From NCBI RefSeq assembly GCF_030144325.1, contig NZ_CP126307.1, positions 372,001 through 436,000 of the forward strand: 64,000 nucleotides of DNA, given 5' to 3'. This DNA comes from Bosea vestrisii. Its GTDB lineage: Bacteria > Pseudomonadota > Alphaproteobacteria > Rhizobiales > Beijerinckiaceae. The translations under genes and the position numbers were made by a program. The notes beneath the pieces are model-generated. The model saw only the letters and a program-made list of their open reading frames with translations. It was not told the DNA's origin and made no database searches. This document shows positions 54,734 to 63,481 of the stretch, in pieces (within the stretch, counting starts at the first letter, position 1; each line of letters opens with the position of its first letter).

Positions 54734-54734
54734 C

Positions 54735-55235
54735 TCAGCCGCCGATAATGACGGTCGGCATGCCCATGGCGATCTTGTTCGGCGGCCCGACCGCTTCGAT
54801 GATGGTGTCGCCCACGCGGCACGCTGGCAGTCCGTTGATCAGCACGGTCTGCGAGCCGTCGATCACCACGCCCGGCCCATGCGGCGGGATCGGCAGCGGC
54901 GTCGCGCAGATATGGATGTCGGCTCCCCCGGCGGCGCCGGTGATCATCGAGCCCATGCTGGCGGCAGCGGTCGCCTTCGCGGTTTCTTCCGCGACCTTGG
55001 CGGCCGGCGCGCCTGGTGTGCCCGCCGCCGCGAGCGTCGCCGCCTCGGCCACCTGGATCGCCGCGTCAGAGGTAGCCTTGGCCCCCTGGATCGCCGCCGC
55101 GGCGCCGGCCGGAACCCCGCGCCAGGCGAGTTTGCCTCCGATGATCACATTAACGCTTCCGGGACCTGGCTGCAGCACGCCGGGCAAGGGATGGATGGTG
55201 GGATCGAGAATGCGCGCGGCTGGGCCTTTCGGCAT
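54735..55235 (-). CDS. PAAR-domain spike-tip protein
   Basis: PAAR proteins cap the VgrG spike of the type VI injection device and can carry effectors. It is 166 residues. The N-terminal strand region contains PTIHPLPGVLQPGPGSVNVIIGGKLAWRGVPAG. An approximately 50-residue Ala/Thr-rich helical insert follows (residues 45-95). The C-terminal PAAR-type repeat is HICATPLPIPPHGPGVVIDG, then VLINGLPACRVGDTIIEAVG, with the His/Cys set that can hold zinc at the tip. An AAGGTG ribosome site precedes the ATG. It is divergent from tssK across 190 bp and coupled to the unknown gene downstream. Confidence 0.87.
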   Translation of the reverse strand: MPKGPAARILDPTIHPLPGVLQPGPGSVNVIIGGKLAWRGVPAGAAAAIQGAKATSDAAIQVAEAATLAAAGTPGAPAAKVAEETAKATAAASMGSMITGAAGGADIHICATPLPIPPHGPGVVIDGSQTVLINGLPACRVGDTIIEAVGPPNKIAMGMPTVIIGG

Positions 55236-55260
55236 GGGACACCTTCATGGATCGCTCGGT

Positions 55261-55277
55261 CCGGAGCTTCGCTCCGG
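55261..55277. other. Inverted repeat in the PAAR/tssK divergent region
   Basis: CCGGAGC-TTC-GCTCCGG is a perfect 7-bp stem in the 190-bp region that must contain both promoters. An imperfect GGCGGT...ACCGCC repeat lies about 20 bases further on. It is a possible regulator site; I find no GG-N10-GC sigma54 element here. Confidence 0.3.
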
Positions 55278-55425
55278 CCGGCCGGGCAAGTCAACGAGGC
55301 GGTTCGCCCTGGCGAAGACCGCCTTGTGGCAGGCAGAGCCGGTCTTGCCATCGTCCATACGAATGGTGACGCTCCGGAACGAGCTGTATATGCTCCCGGC
55401 AAGGCCTTGAGATAGCGAGAACCGG

Positions 55426-56763
55426 ATGTCGTGGTATAGTAAGGTCGTCTGGTCCGAAGGCTTGTTCCTGCGGCCGCATCATCTGCAGCAGAACGATCGT
55501 TATCTCGAGAATCTGCTGGAGAATCGCGTCCGGCAGGTCACGCCTTATCCGTGGGGGTTCTCGGTGCTCGAGATCGACCGCGACCTGGCACAGCAGAGCC
55601 GCATCGGGCTCAGGCGCGCCGTTGGCGTGATGCCGGACGGCACGCCCTTCGCCATGCCGGACAATTCACCGCTGCCGCCGGCGATCGAGGTGCCGGAAAA
55701 CGCCTCCGGCCAGATGGCCTGGCTCTCGCTGCCGCTCGCGGCCTCCAACACGCGCGAAGTCGAGGACAGTTTGAGCGGCTCGGCCAGCCGCTTTTATCCG
55801 GCGACCGAGATGCTGATCGATTCGACCGCCTCGCTGCGGGTCGACGAAGAGATCGACATCGCCCATCCGCGCTTCGGCCTCGAGCTGCGCAAGACCAGCA
55901 AGCCCGGCTATGTCGGCCTCGCGCTCGGGCGCATCCTCGAAGTGCGTGACCGCGCCATCTTGTTCGACGAGAAGTTCGCGCCGCCGGTGCTGCTTTGCTC
56001 GGCCCATCCGGTGGTCGACGGCTGGATGGATCGCGTCATCGGCTGGATCGACAACAAGCTCGAAGAGCTCGCCCGCTACGCCGCCGATCCGACCGCCGGC
56101 GGCGGCTTGCAAAGCGCCGACTACTTCATCCTGCAATTGCTCAACCGGCACATCCCGGTGCTGAAACACATGCGCGGTTCGCGTTTCGTCCACCCGGAAC
56201 GCCTGTTCATCACGCTGCTTTCCATCGCTGGGGAGCTAGCCACTTTCACCACTGCCGAGCGCCGCGCCCGCGACTACCCGGCATACGACCATGACGACCT
56301 GGAAGGCTGCTTCACCCCGGTGGTGCGCGATATCCAGGACTTCCTCTCGGCCCAGCTCGGCCGCCGCGCCATCCGGCTCGAGATCGTCGAGCGCGCGCAG
56401 AACGCCTTCATGTCCACGATCCGCGACCGCGCCCTTATGCGCAACGCGACGCTGGTCCTGGAAGTGGCCGCGCGCCGGCCCCTCACCGAGATCCAGTCGC
56501 AGTTTCCGCATCTGTTCAAGATCGGCCCCAACACCAAGATGAACGAGATCGTCCATGCCCATCTGCCGGGCATCAATCTCGTTCATTTGCCGACGCCGCC
56601 GCCCCAGATCCGGGCACTGACCGACCATGTCTATTTCTATCTCGACCGCACCTCGCCGCTCTGGCCGGAGTTCAGCACGGCGAGTTCGATCGGCATGCAC
56701 TTCTCCGGTGACTGGCCCGATCTCGAAATGGAGCTCTGGGCCGTGCTCGAGGGCAGGCGATGA
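55426..56763 (+). CDS. tssK: Type VI secretion baseplate protein TssK
   Basis: TssK links the baseplate to the TssL-TssM membrane complex. It is 445 residues, the normal size. The family opening VVWSEGLFLRPHHLQQNDRYLE is at about residues 7-28. The RLFITLLSIAGELATF segment lies mid-protein, and the conserved GPNTKMNEIVHAHLPGINLVHLP stretch near 370 is typical. It starts the plus-strand T6SS operon; its stop overlaps the tssL ATG by 4 bases. Confidence 0.93.
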   Translation: MSWYSKVVWSEGLFLRPHHLQQNDRYLENLLENRVRQVTPYPWGFSVLEIDRDLAQQSRIGLRRAVGVMPDGTPFAMPDNSPLPPAIEVPENASGQMAWLSLPLAASNTREVEDSLSGSASRFYPATEMLIDSTASLRVDEEIDIAHPRFGLELRKTSKPGYVGLALGRILEVRDRAILFDEKFAPPVLLCSAHPVVDGWMDRVIGWIDNKLEELARYAADPTAGGGLQSADYFILQLLNRHIPVLKHMRGSRFVHPERLFITLLSIAGELATFTTAERRARDYPAYDHDDLEGCFTPVVRDIQDFLSAQLGRRAIRLEIVERAQNAFMSTIRDRALMRNATLVLEVAARRPLTEIQSQFPHLFKIGPNTKMNEIVHAHLPGINLVHLPTPPPQIRALTDHVYFYLDRTSPLWPEFSTASSIGMHFSGDWPDLEMELWAVLEGRR

Positions 56764-58286
56764 GCAACGACGGCCCGTCCGATCCGTTTGGCCGCTCCGA
56801 CCGGACATTCATCCGGCCGAACCCGGCGGGTCGGCGCGTGCCGCCACCCTCGCGCCCGGCGCCGGACGCAGCTCCGGGATATCCGCCGCAGGGCCAGCCT
56901 TATCCGCCGCCAAACGCGCCCTATCCGCCGCAGCCGCCCGCCGGCTATCCACCGCAGGCCTCGCCCTATGGGCCCTCCGGTGCGCCGCAGTACCCGCAAG
57001 GAGCCCCCTCGCCCGGCGTGCCCGGCGGCGAGGAGTGGATGTCTCAGCCGCAGCCGCGGCAAAGCGCGCCACCGCCCCCGCAGGGCTATGTGCCGCAGGC
57101 TTTGCCGAAGCGCGAGCAGATGCTCACGCCCAACGTCAATCCGCTGCTCAAGGCCGCCGGCCCGCTGCTGCTGCTGCTCGGGCGCCTGCGCGCCAATCTC
57201 TCCAGCGCGCCGGCGACGCAGATGATCGGCCAGGTCGGCGAGACCATCGAGGCCTTCGACCATGAGGTTCGCGCCGCCGGCTTCACCGCCGAGCAGACGC
57301 GCACGGCGAAATACATCATCTGCGCCTTTGCCGACGACATCGTCCAGAACATCCCTGGCGACGAGCGCCATGTCTGGACGCAGTACAGCATGCTCTCGCG
57401 CTTCTTCGGCGAGCGGACTGGCGGTGTGCGATTTTTCGAGGAGTTGGATCGCGCCAAGCGGGATCCGAGCGTCAATTACGACCTGCTCGAACTGATGCAT
57501 GCCTGCCTGTCGCTCGGCTTCGAGGGCGTGCACCGCACCTCGGCCGGTGGCGCCGCCAACTTGCAGATGATCCAGCGCAGCCTGTTCGAGACGCTGAGGC
57601 GTGTGAAGCAGCCCGATCCCGAATTGTCGCCACGCTGGCAGGGCCAGGCTCTGGTCGGGCGGCTGGCGCGCTTCAAGATACCGGTATGGTCGGTCGCTGC
57701 CGTGGCGGCGGTCGCCGTGCTCGGCCTCTATTTCATCTTCCGCGCCTTGCTCGGCGGCAATGCCGAGGCCTCGGCCGCCGCCCTGCTTTCGGTCCATCCC
57801 AAGGGCGATATCGAGATCATCCGCAAGGTCGCCGCAAGGCCGCCGCCGCCATTGCCGCCTCCGGCGCAGCAGCCCAAGGTCTGCGCCACGGTGCAGCCGC
57901 CGATCACCTGCCAGGTCACACCGAACCTGATCATCGTGCGCCTGATGGACATCACCCTGTTCGATCCGGGCCAGGCCGTGGTGCGCAACGAATTCCGCCC
58001 GCTGATCGAGCGGATTTCCGCCGTGCTCAACGAGGAAGGCGGCGCGATCAAGGTCGTCGGCCACTCCGACTCCGACCCCATCCGCACGGCCCGCTTCCCC
58101 TCCAATCTCGAATTATCGAAGGCTCGCGCCATAGCGGTCGGCGACCTCTTGAAGAGCAAGCTGAAGCAGCCGGACCGCATCAGCACCGATGGCAAGGGCC
58201 AGGACGCGCCGATCGACACCAACGCAACCGCAGCCGGCAAGGCTAAGAACCGACGCGTCGAAATCCTGATCCAGCGGAACGGCTAG
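56760..58286 (+). CDS. tssL: Type VI secretion protein TssL, extended with OmpA-like domain
   Basis: TssL is an inner-membrane component that recruits the baseplate. It is 508 residues. Residues 1-115 are an unusually long Pro/Gly/Tyr-rich cytoplasmic tail (repeats like YPPQ, PPPN). The DotU/IcmH domain (about 118-300) includes TAKYIICAFADDIVQ. One membrane segment is near 307-327 (WSVAAVAAVAVLGLYFIF). The C-terminal OmpA peptidoglycan-binding domain (about 385-505) contains VVGHSDSDPI and NRRVEILI. This is the extended TssL form that anchors to the wall itself. It overlaps tssK by 4 bases. Confidence 0.92.
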   Translation: MSNDGPSDPFGRSDRTFIRPNPAGRRVPPPSRPAPDAAPGYPPQGQPYPPPNAPYPPQPPAGYPPQASPYGPSGAPQYPQGAPSPGVPGGEEWMSQPQPRQSAPPPPQGYVPQALPKREQMLTPNVNPLLKAAGPLLLLLGRLRANLSSAPATQMIGQVGETIEAFDHEVRAAGFTAEQTRTAKYIICAFADDIVQNIPGDERHVWTQYSMLSRFFGERTGGVRFFEELDRAKRDPSVNYDLLELMHACLSLGFEGVHRTSAGGAANLQMIQRSLFETLRRVKQPDPELSPRWQGQALVGRLARFKIPVWSVAAVAAVAVLGLYFIFRALLGGNAEASAAALLSVHPKGDIEIIRKVAARPPPPLPPPAQQPKVCATVQPPITCQVTPNLIIVRLMDITLFDPGQAVVRNEFRPLIERISAVLNEEGGAIKVVGHSDSDPIRTARFPSNLELSKARAIAVGDLLKSKLKQPDRISTDGKGQDAPIDTNATAAGKAKNRRVEILIQRNG

Positions 58287-58317
58287 GGCGGGCGACGATG
58301 CAGGAGACGGGCAGACG

Positions 58318-61300
58318 ATGAATCTCGCGACGTGGCTCAGGATCGCAGCCATCTTTGTCGGCGCACTCGCGCTGACGCTGCTGATCTGGTTCGGCGGCCC
58401 CTTCGTCGCTTTCGGCGAAGTGCGTCCGTTCGAATCGGTCTGGGTCAGGCTGCCGATCGCGCTGATTCTTATGCTCGGCGCGCTCGGCTGGATCGCCTGG
58501 ATCGTGATCAGCCGGCGCAGAGCCGTCGCCGCGCTCTCCGACGCGATGGCCAAGGAGGAGTCGCAAACCGGCGACGGTGCCGCGCTCGGCGCCGGCATGC
58601 GCGATGCGCTGGCGACGCTCAGGCGCACCCGCGGCAAGGATGGCGGCGACTATCTCTACGACCTGCCCTGGTACGTGATCATCGGCCCGCCCGGCGCCGG
58701 CAAGACGACCGCGCTGGTCAATTCGGGGCTGAAGTTCCCCCTCGCCCGCGGCGGCCAGGCGCCGGCGGCGGTCGCCGGCAATGGCGGCACCCGCTATTGC
58801 GACTGGTGGTTTGCCGAAGAAGCGGTGCTGATCGACACTGCCGGCCGCTACACCACGCAGGACACCGACAGCAAGGCTGAACGGACAAGCTGGCTCTCCT
58901 TCCTCGACCTGCTCAAGTCGAACCGGCCGCGCCAGCCGATCAACGGCGTCATGGTCGCGATCAGCGTCGAGGACCTGCTGACCTCCTCGCAGGAGGAGAT
59001 CACCGCCCATGCCGAGGCGATCCGCGCCCGCCTGCTCGAGCTCAACGAGCGGCTGAAGGTCGACTTCCCGGTCTATGCCGTCTTCACCAAGACCGACCTG
59101 ATCGCCGGCTTCAACGAGTTCTTCGCCGCGCTCTCCGAGCCGCAGCGGCGCATGGTCTGGGGCCACACCTTCCAGACCGTCGACAAGACCCGCAACATGA
59201 TCGGTGACGTGCTGCCGGAATTCGACGCGCTGATCGAGCGCCTGAACGAGCGCCTCTCCGACCGCCTGCAGGACGAGCATAACCCGACCTCGCGCGCCAA
59301 GCTCTTTGGCCTGCCGAGCCAGATGGCCGCACTGAAGCCGATCGTGAACGATTTTCTCGGCCGGGTCTTCGAGCCGACGCGCTACCAGTCGAGCGCGACG
59401 CTGCGCGGCTTCTACTTCACCTCCGGCACCCAGGAAGGCACGCCGATCGACCAGCTGATCGGTGCGCTCTCGCGCAATTTCGGCAGCGAGCACGCCGATT
59501 CCGGCAGCTATTCCGGCCGCGGCAAGAGCTTCTTCCTCACCGACCTGATCCAGAAGGTGATCATCGGCGAATCCGGCTGGGTCTCGACCGATTTGCGCGC
59601 CGCTCGCCGCTCGACCTTGCTGCGCATCGCCGGCTTCGCCGCGGTCGCGCTGGTCTCGGTGGCGCTCGGCGGCATGTGGTGGACGAGCTATGCCCGCAAC
59701 AGCGACCTGATCAACCAGAGCAATTACGGCCTCGCCGACTATCGCTCCAGCGCCGCGCCGGTGCTGCAGGAGACCACCCTCTCCGAGCGCAATTTCAGCC
59801 GTGTCCTGCCGCTGCTGCACAAGCTGCGCCACATGCCGGCCGGCTACGCCGACAAGGACGAGCCAACGCCGGTTGCCGCCACCTTCGGCCTGAGCCAGCG
59901 CGAGCGCCTGCAATCGGCGGCGCAGGAGAGCTACCATCAGGCGCTGGAGCGGCTGCTGCGCTCGCGCATCATCTTCCGGCTCGAGGAGCAGCTCGAGGCC
60001 AACGTCAACAACCCCGGCTTCATCTACGAGGCGCTCAAGGTCTATCTGATGGTCGGCGGCCGCGCTCCGCTCGACCGCGACCTCGTGCTCGCCTGGATGC
60101 GGCTCGACTGGGCCGAGAACCTCTTCCCCGGCGCCGCCAACGCCAAGGGGCGCGAGGCACTGGAGGAGCATCTCCTCGCACTACTCGACCTCGACGACGG
60201 CAGCGAGCCCGTGGTCAAGCTCAACCAGCCGCTCATCGAGAGCAGCCAGCGCACGCTGCGCCGGCTTAGCATCGCCGAGCGCGCCTATGAGCTGCTGCGC
60301 ACTCAGGGACGCAATGCCGGTCGCGATTGGGTCGCGGCGATCCGCGGCGGCTCGGATGCACGGCTGGTCTTCGAGGGCGTCTCCGGCGAGGATCTCGATT
60401 CGATCCGGGTGCCCTATTTCTACACCTATGACGGCTTCCAGAGCGCCTTCGTCGACCGGCTCGGCGATATCGGCGAGCGCATCGAGAAGGAACGCTGGGT
60501 GCTCGGCGACAATGCCGACCAGGCGGCGATCACCTCGCAATATGCCAGCCTGTTCCAGGATCTGCTCAAGCTCTACGCGCGCGATTTCACCGCGTCCTGG
60601 CAGCGGACGCTGCGCCGGCTGAAACTGCGTCCCCTCAACGCCGACAAGCCGAAATACATCGCGCTCTCGGCGATCGCCGCCCCGACCTCGCCCTTCAAGC
60701 AATTGCTCGAATCGATCCGCGACGAGACGCAATTGACGAAAGAGCGGGCGGCGGCGAAGCGGCCGGCTGGGGCGCAAGCGGCCGAGAAGATGGCGGGGCA
60801 AGTCGCCGACAAGGCCGCCAAAACCCTGGAGGAGCGCGCCAATTATTCGCTCAGCCGCCTCGGCACCAGCCTGCCGCTCAGCGCGCCCGGCGTCGACCGC
60901 GTCCTCGGGGGCGGTGGTGGCGGCGAGGCGCTCGGCGCCAATATCGAGGCGCAGTTCAAGGCCTTCCACGTCCTGGTCGAAGGCGATGGCGGCAAGCGGC
61001 CGGTCGATCAGGCGCTGCAGATCTTCGCCGAGATCAACCAGAACCTCGCCATCGCCGCGACCACGCCGGCGCAGGCTGCCGCCGCCAATGCGGCGCTCGT
61101 GCCGCTGATCGCCTCGCTGCGCGGCAATTCCTCGCGTTATCCGGCTCCGTTCGACGCGATGATCGTCGCAGCGGTCAACGATTTCGAGGGCGATGCCACC
61201 GGCGCGACCGTCTCGCTGCTGCGGCAAGCGCTCGCCAGCGACGTCGCGCGCCAGTGCGCCGAGATCCTGACCAACCGCTATCCCTTCGTGAAGGCCTCGA

Positions 61301-61980
61301 CGCGCGACATTCCGCTCACCGCCTTCGCCAGCATGTTCGCTCCCGGCGGCACCATGGACAAGTTCATGAAGGAGCGGCTCGACCCCTATATCGACAAGTC
61401 CGGCCAGAATTGGAACTGGCGTCAGGACAGCCGGGTCGCCCGCGCCCTCTCGCCGACGACGTTGCGCGAATTCCAGCGCGCCAGCGACATCCGCGAGGCC
61501 TTCTTCCCGACCGGCGGCAACCTGCCCAACTTCCAGATGGTCGTCGTGCCGACCACCATCTCCTCGGATGCGCAGAGCGCCAAGCTCGAGATCAACGGCT
61601 TCACCGTCGCCAGCCAGCAGGGCGTCAACACGCCGACGCCGGTGATGTGGCCGGGCGCGGGGCTGAAGAAGACCTCGATCATCCTGGCGATCGGTGGCGC
61701 TGCTGCCAACAACAATGCCGGCGGCATCTTCGGCGGCGGCTTCTTCTCCAACAGCCCGACCCCGGCCGCGCCGAGCGAGGTCAAGATGTTCGAGCGCGAC
61801 GGCGACTGGTCCTTCTTCCGCCTGCTCGATGCCGGCTCGGTGCTGCGCCAGGGCGACAACGTCGTCTTCACCCTCGCCGCCAGTGGCCGCCAGGTCGGCT
61901 ACCAGTTCGGCGTCGGCTCGCTGAAGAACCCGCTGGTGCTGCCGGCGCTGCGCGAAATCCGTTGTCCGGCGGGGATTTGA
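58318..61980 (+). CDS. tssM: Type VI secretion membrane protein TssM (IcmF)
   Basis: TssM spans the envelope and is the core of the T6SS membrane complex. It is 1220 residues. Two membrane segments are at about 8-28 and 42-62. The cytoplasmic P-loop NTPase domain has Walker A GPPGAGKTTALVNSG near 122-136 and VLIDTAGRY near 172-180. The third membrane segment is at about 434-456. The large periplasmic IcmF/DUF1215 region fills the C-terminal part. The Walker A is intact, which is not so in every TssM. It begins 31 bases after tssL; tagF begins 2 bases after its stop. Confidence 0.95.
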   Translation: MNLATWLRIAAIFVGALALTLLIWFGGPFVAFGEVRPFESVWVRLPIALILMLGALGWIAWIVISRRRAVAALSDAMAKEESQTGDGAALGAGMRDALATLRRTRGKDGGDYLYDLPWYVIIGPPGAGKTTALVNSGLKFPLARGGQAPAAVAGNGGTRYCDWWFAEEAVLIDTAGRYTTQDTDSKAERTSWLSFLDLLKSNRPRQPINGVMVAISVEDLLTSSQEEITAHAEAIRARLLELNERLKVDFPVYAVFTKTDLIAGFNEFFAALSEPQRRMVWGHTFQTVDKTRNMIGDVLPEFDALIERLNERLSDRLQDEHNPTSRAKLFGLPSQMAALKPIVNDFLGRVFEPTRYQSSATLRGFYFTSGTQEGTPIDQLIGALSRNFGSEHADSGSYSGRGKSFFLTDLIQKVIIGESGWVSTDLRAARRSTLLRIAGFAAVALVSVALGGMWWTSYARNSDLINQSNYGLADYRSSAAPVLQETTLSERNFSRVLPLLHKLRHMPAGYADKDEPTPVAATFGLSQRERLQSAAQESYHQALERLLRSRIIFRLEEQLEANVNNPGFIYEALKVYLMVGGRAPLDRDLVLAWMRLDWAENLFPGAANAKGREALEEHLLALLDLDDGSEPVVKLNQPLIESSQRTLRRLSIAERAYELLRTQGRNAGRDWVAAIRGGSDARLVFEGVSGEDLDSIRVPYFYTYDGFQSAFVDRLGDIGERIEKERWVLGDNADQAAITSQYASLFQDLLKLYARDFTASWQRTLRRLKLRPLNADKPKYIALSAIAAPTSPFKQLLESIRDETQLTKERAAAKRPAGAQAAEKMAGQVADKAAKTLEERANYSLSRLGTSLPLSAPGVDRVLGGGGGGEALGANIEAQFKAFHVLVEGDGGKRPVDQALQIFAEINQNLAIAATTPAQAAAANAALVPLIASLRGNSSRYPAPFDAMIVAAVNDFEGDATGATVSLLRQALASDVARQCAEILTNRYPFVKASTRDIPLTAFASMFAPGGTMDKFMKERLDPYIDKSGQNWNWRQDSRVARALSPTTLREFQRASDIREAFFPTGGNLPNFQMVVVPTTISSDAQSAKLEINGFTVASQQGVNTPTPVMWPGAGLKKTSIILAIGGAAANNNAGGIFGGGFFSNSPTPAAPSEVKMFERDGDWSFFRLLDAGSVLRQGDNVVFTLAASGRQVGYQFGVGSLKNPLVLPALREIRCPAGI

Positions 61981-61982
61981 GA

Positions 61983-62687
61983 ATGGGCTGCGGATTGTTC
62001 GGGAAGCTTCCGGGCAAGCGGGACTTCATCGCGCTGAATGCGCCCACGGCTTTTCTCTCGGCCTATGAGCCCTGGCTCCAGGGCGGGCTTACAGCCAGCC
62101 GGGTCGAGCTCGGCACAGGCTGGCAGAATGCCTTCCTGAACGCCCCGATCTGGCGCTTCTGGTTCGGCAGCGCCTTCTGCGGCACCACCGTCGCCGGCGC
62201 CTTCATGCCATCGGTCGACGGCATCGGTCGCTATTTCCCGCTGACGGTCTTCGCGCTCGCCGGCCCTGGCGCCGCGATCCCGCCGCCGGAACTCGACCCG
62301 CAGGACGCCTGGTTCGCGCAGGCCGAGGACTTCCTGCTGCACGCGCTCGAGCCCGAGGCGAGCTATGAGACGGTTTCGCAGGCGCTGGGCGGGCTCACAA
62401 TGCCGAGTGACGACCTCATGGCCGCCCCGCCCACCGATATGGTCAGGCTCTCCGACGGCACGATCGTCAGCGCGCTTGATTCCGCCACCTTCCCGGCAAG
62501 GCTCACCGCTTTGCGGGTCGAGGACCATACCCACTCCTACGCCCATGCCAGCTATCTCTGGACGGTCGGCGGCGACGATTTCGAACCGCTCGCCCTTGTC
62601 GGCCAGGGCTTGCCAAGCCCCTATCTCTTCACCGGCCTTCTGACCGGACGCTTCGACGCCTTCCTCGGTGCGGGATCGACAGCATGA
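61983..62687 (+). CDS. tagF: Type VI secretion-associated protein TagF
   Basis: TagF (ImpM) is a negative post-translational regulator of T6SS assembly in systems where it has been studied. It is 234 residues. The family start GLFGKLPGKRDFIALNAP is at about residues 4-21, then WQNAFLNAPIWRFWF, then the DGIGRYFPLTVFALAG block. Gene order tssM-tagF-phosphatase-kinase matches the threonine-phosphorylation module. The start at 61983 lies 2 bases after tssM; the stop overlaps the phosphatase start by 4 bases. Confidence 0.9.
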   Translation: MGCGLFGKLPGKRDFIALNAPTAFLSAYEPWLQGGLTASRVELGTGWQNAFLNAPIWRFWFGSAFCGTTVAGAFMPSVDGIGRYFPLTVFALAGPGAAIPPPELDPQDAWFAQAEDFLLHALEPEASYETVSQALGGLTMPSDDLMAAPPTDMVRLSDGTIVSALDSATFPARLTALRVEDHTHSYAHASYLWTVGGDDFEPLALVGQGLPSPYLFTGLLTGRFDAFLGAGSTA

Positions 62688-63481
62688 ACGAGCACAGCCC
62701 CGGCGCCTCCTTCGAGACGGGCGCAGTCAGCCATGCCGGGCGCGTGCGCAGCCATAACGAAGACAATCTGGTCGTCCGGCCCGAGCATGGCCTGTGGGCC
62801 GTCGCGGACGGCATGGGCGGCCATCAGAACGGCGCCATGGCGAGCGCGACAGTAGCGGCGAGCCTTTCCGCCATCGGCCCAGCTGCCTCGGCCGCCGAAT
62901 TGCTCGACCGGCTCGAGCGCGGCGTGATCGAGGCCAATACGGAACTGCGCCGGATGATCCGCGAGCATGACGGCGCCACCATGGGTGCGACGCTTGCCGT
63001 GCTGCTCGCCCATGGCCGCCATTTCGCCTGCGTCTGGTGCGGCGACAGCCGCGTCTATCTCGTCCGCGGGGGCCACATCACCCAGGTCTCGCGCGATCAC
63101 ACCGAGGCGCAGGATATGATCGAGCGCGGCCTGCTGACCGCCGAGGAGGCGCGGACCTGGCCGAGGCGGCATGTCATCACCCGCGCCATCGGTGTCCATG
63201 ATCGCCCCGAGCTCGAAATCGATCATGGCGAACTCGAAGGCGGCGACGTCTTCGTGCTCTGCTCGGACGGGTTGACCGACCATGTCCGCGACGAGGAGAT
63301 CCTGCGAGCGGCTTCCTCCGGCGGTGCGCAGGCCGCCAGCGACGCGCTGCTGGCGCTGACCCTGGAGCGCGGCGCCACCGACAATGTCACCGTGATCGTG
63401 GTGCGCTATCATCACGATGGCGGAACCGAGAAGACGCGCTGGGTGCCGAACATGCGCCAGCGCCGGAGCGATGCGCCATGA
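62684..63481 (+). CDS. PP2C-family Ser/Thr phosphatase (PppA-like)
   Basis: This phosphatase would reverse phosphorylation by the adjacent kinase and so reset the secretion system. It is 265 residues. PP2C metal motifs are all visible: HNEDNLVV (about 24-31), VADGMGGH (about 41-48), WCGDSRVYLV (about 121-130), DHTEAQ (about 140-145), LCSDGLTDHV (about 202-211) and ATDNVTVIVV near the end. It overlaps tagF and the kinase by 4 bases each, so the three are translationally coupled. Confidence 0.92.
   Translation: MNEHSPGASFETGAVSHAGRVRSHNEDNLVVRPEHGLWAVADGMGGHQNGAMASATVAASLSAIGPAASAAELLDRLERGVIEANTELRRMIREHDGATMGATLAVLLAHGRHFACVWCGDSRVYLVRGGHITQVSRDHTEAQDMIERGLLTAEEARTWPRRHVITRAIGVHDRPELEIDHGELEGGDVFVLCSDGLTDHVRDEEILRAASSGGAQAASDALLALTLERGATDNVTVIVVRYHHDGGTEKTRWVPNMRQRRSDAP

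Noticed and set aside
55236..55425. Sigma54 promoter for the type VI operon
   Set aside because: I looked for GG-N10-GC with a TGGCAC/TTGC match; no element has the right spacing.
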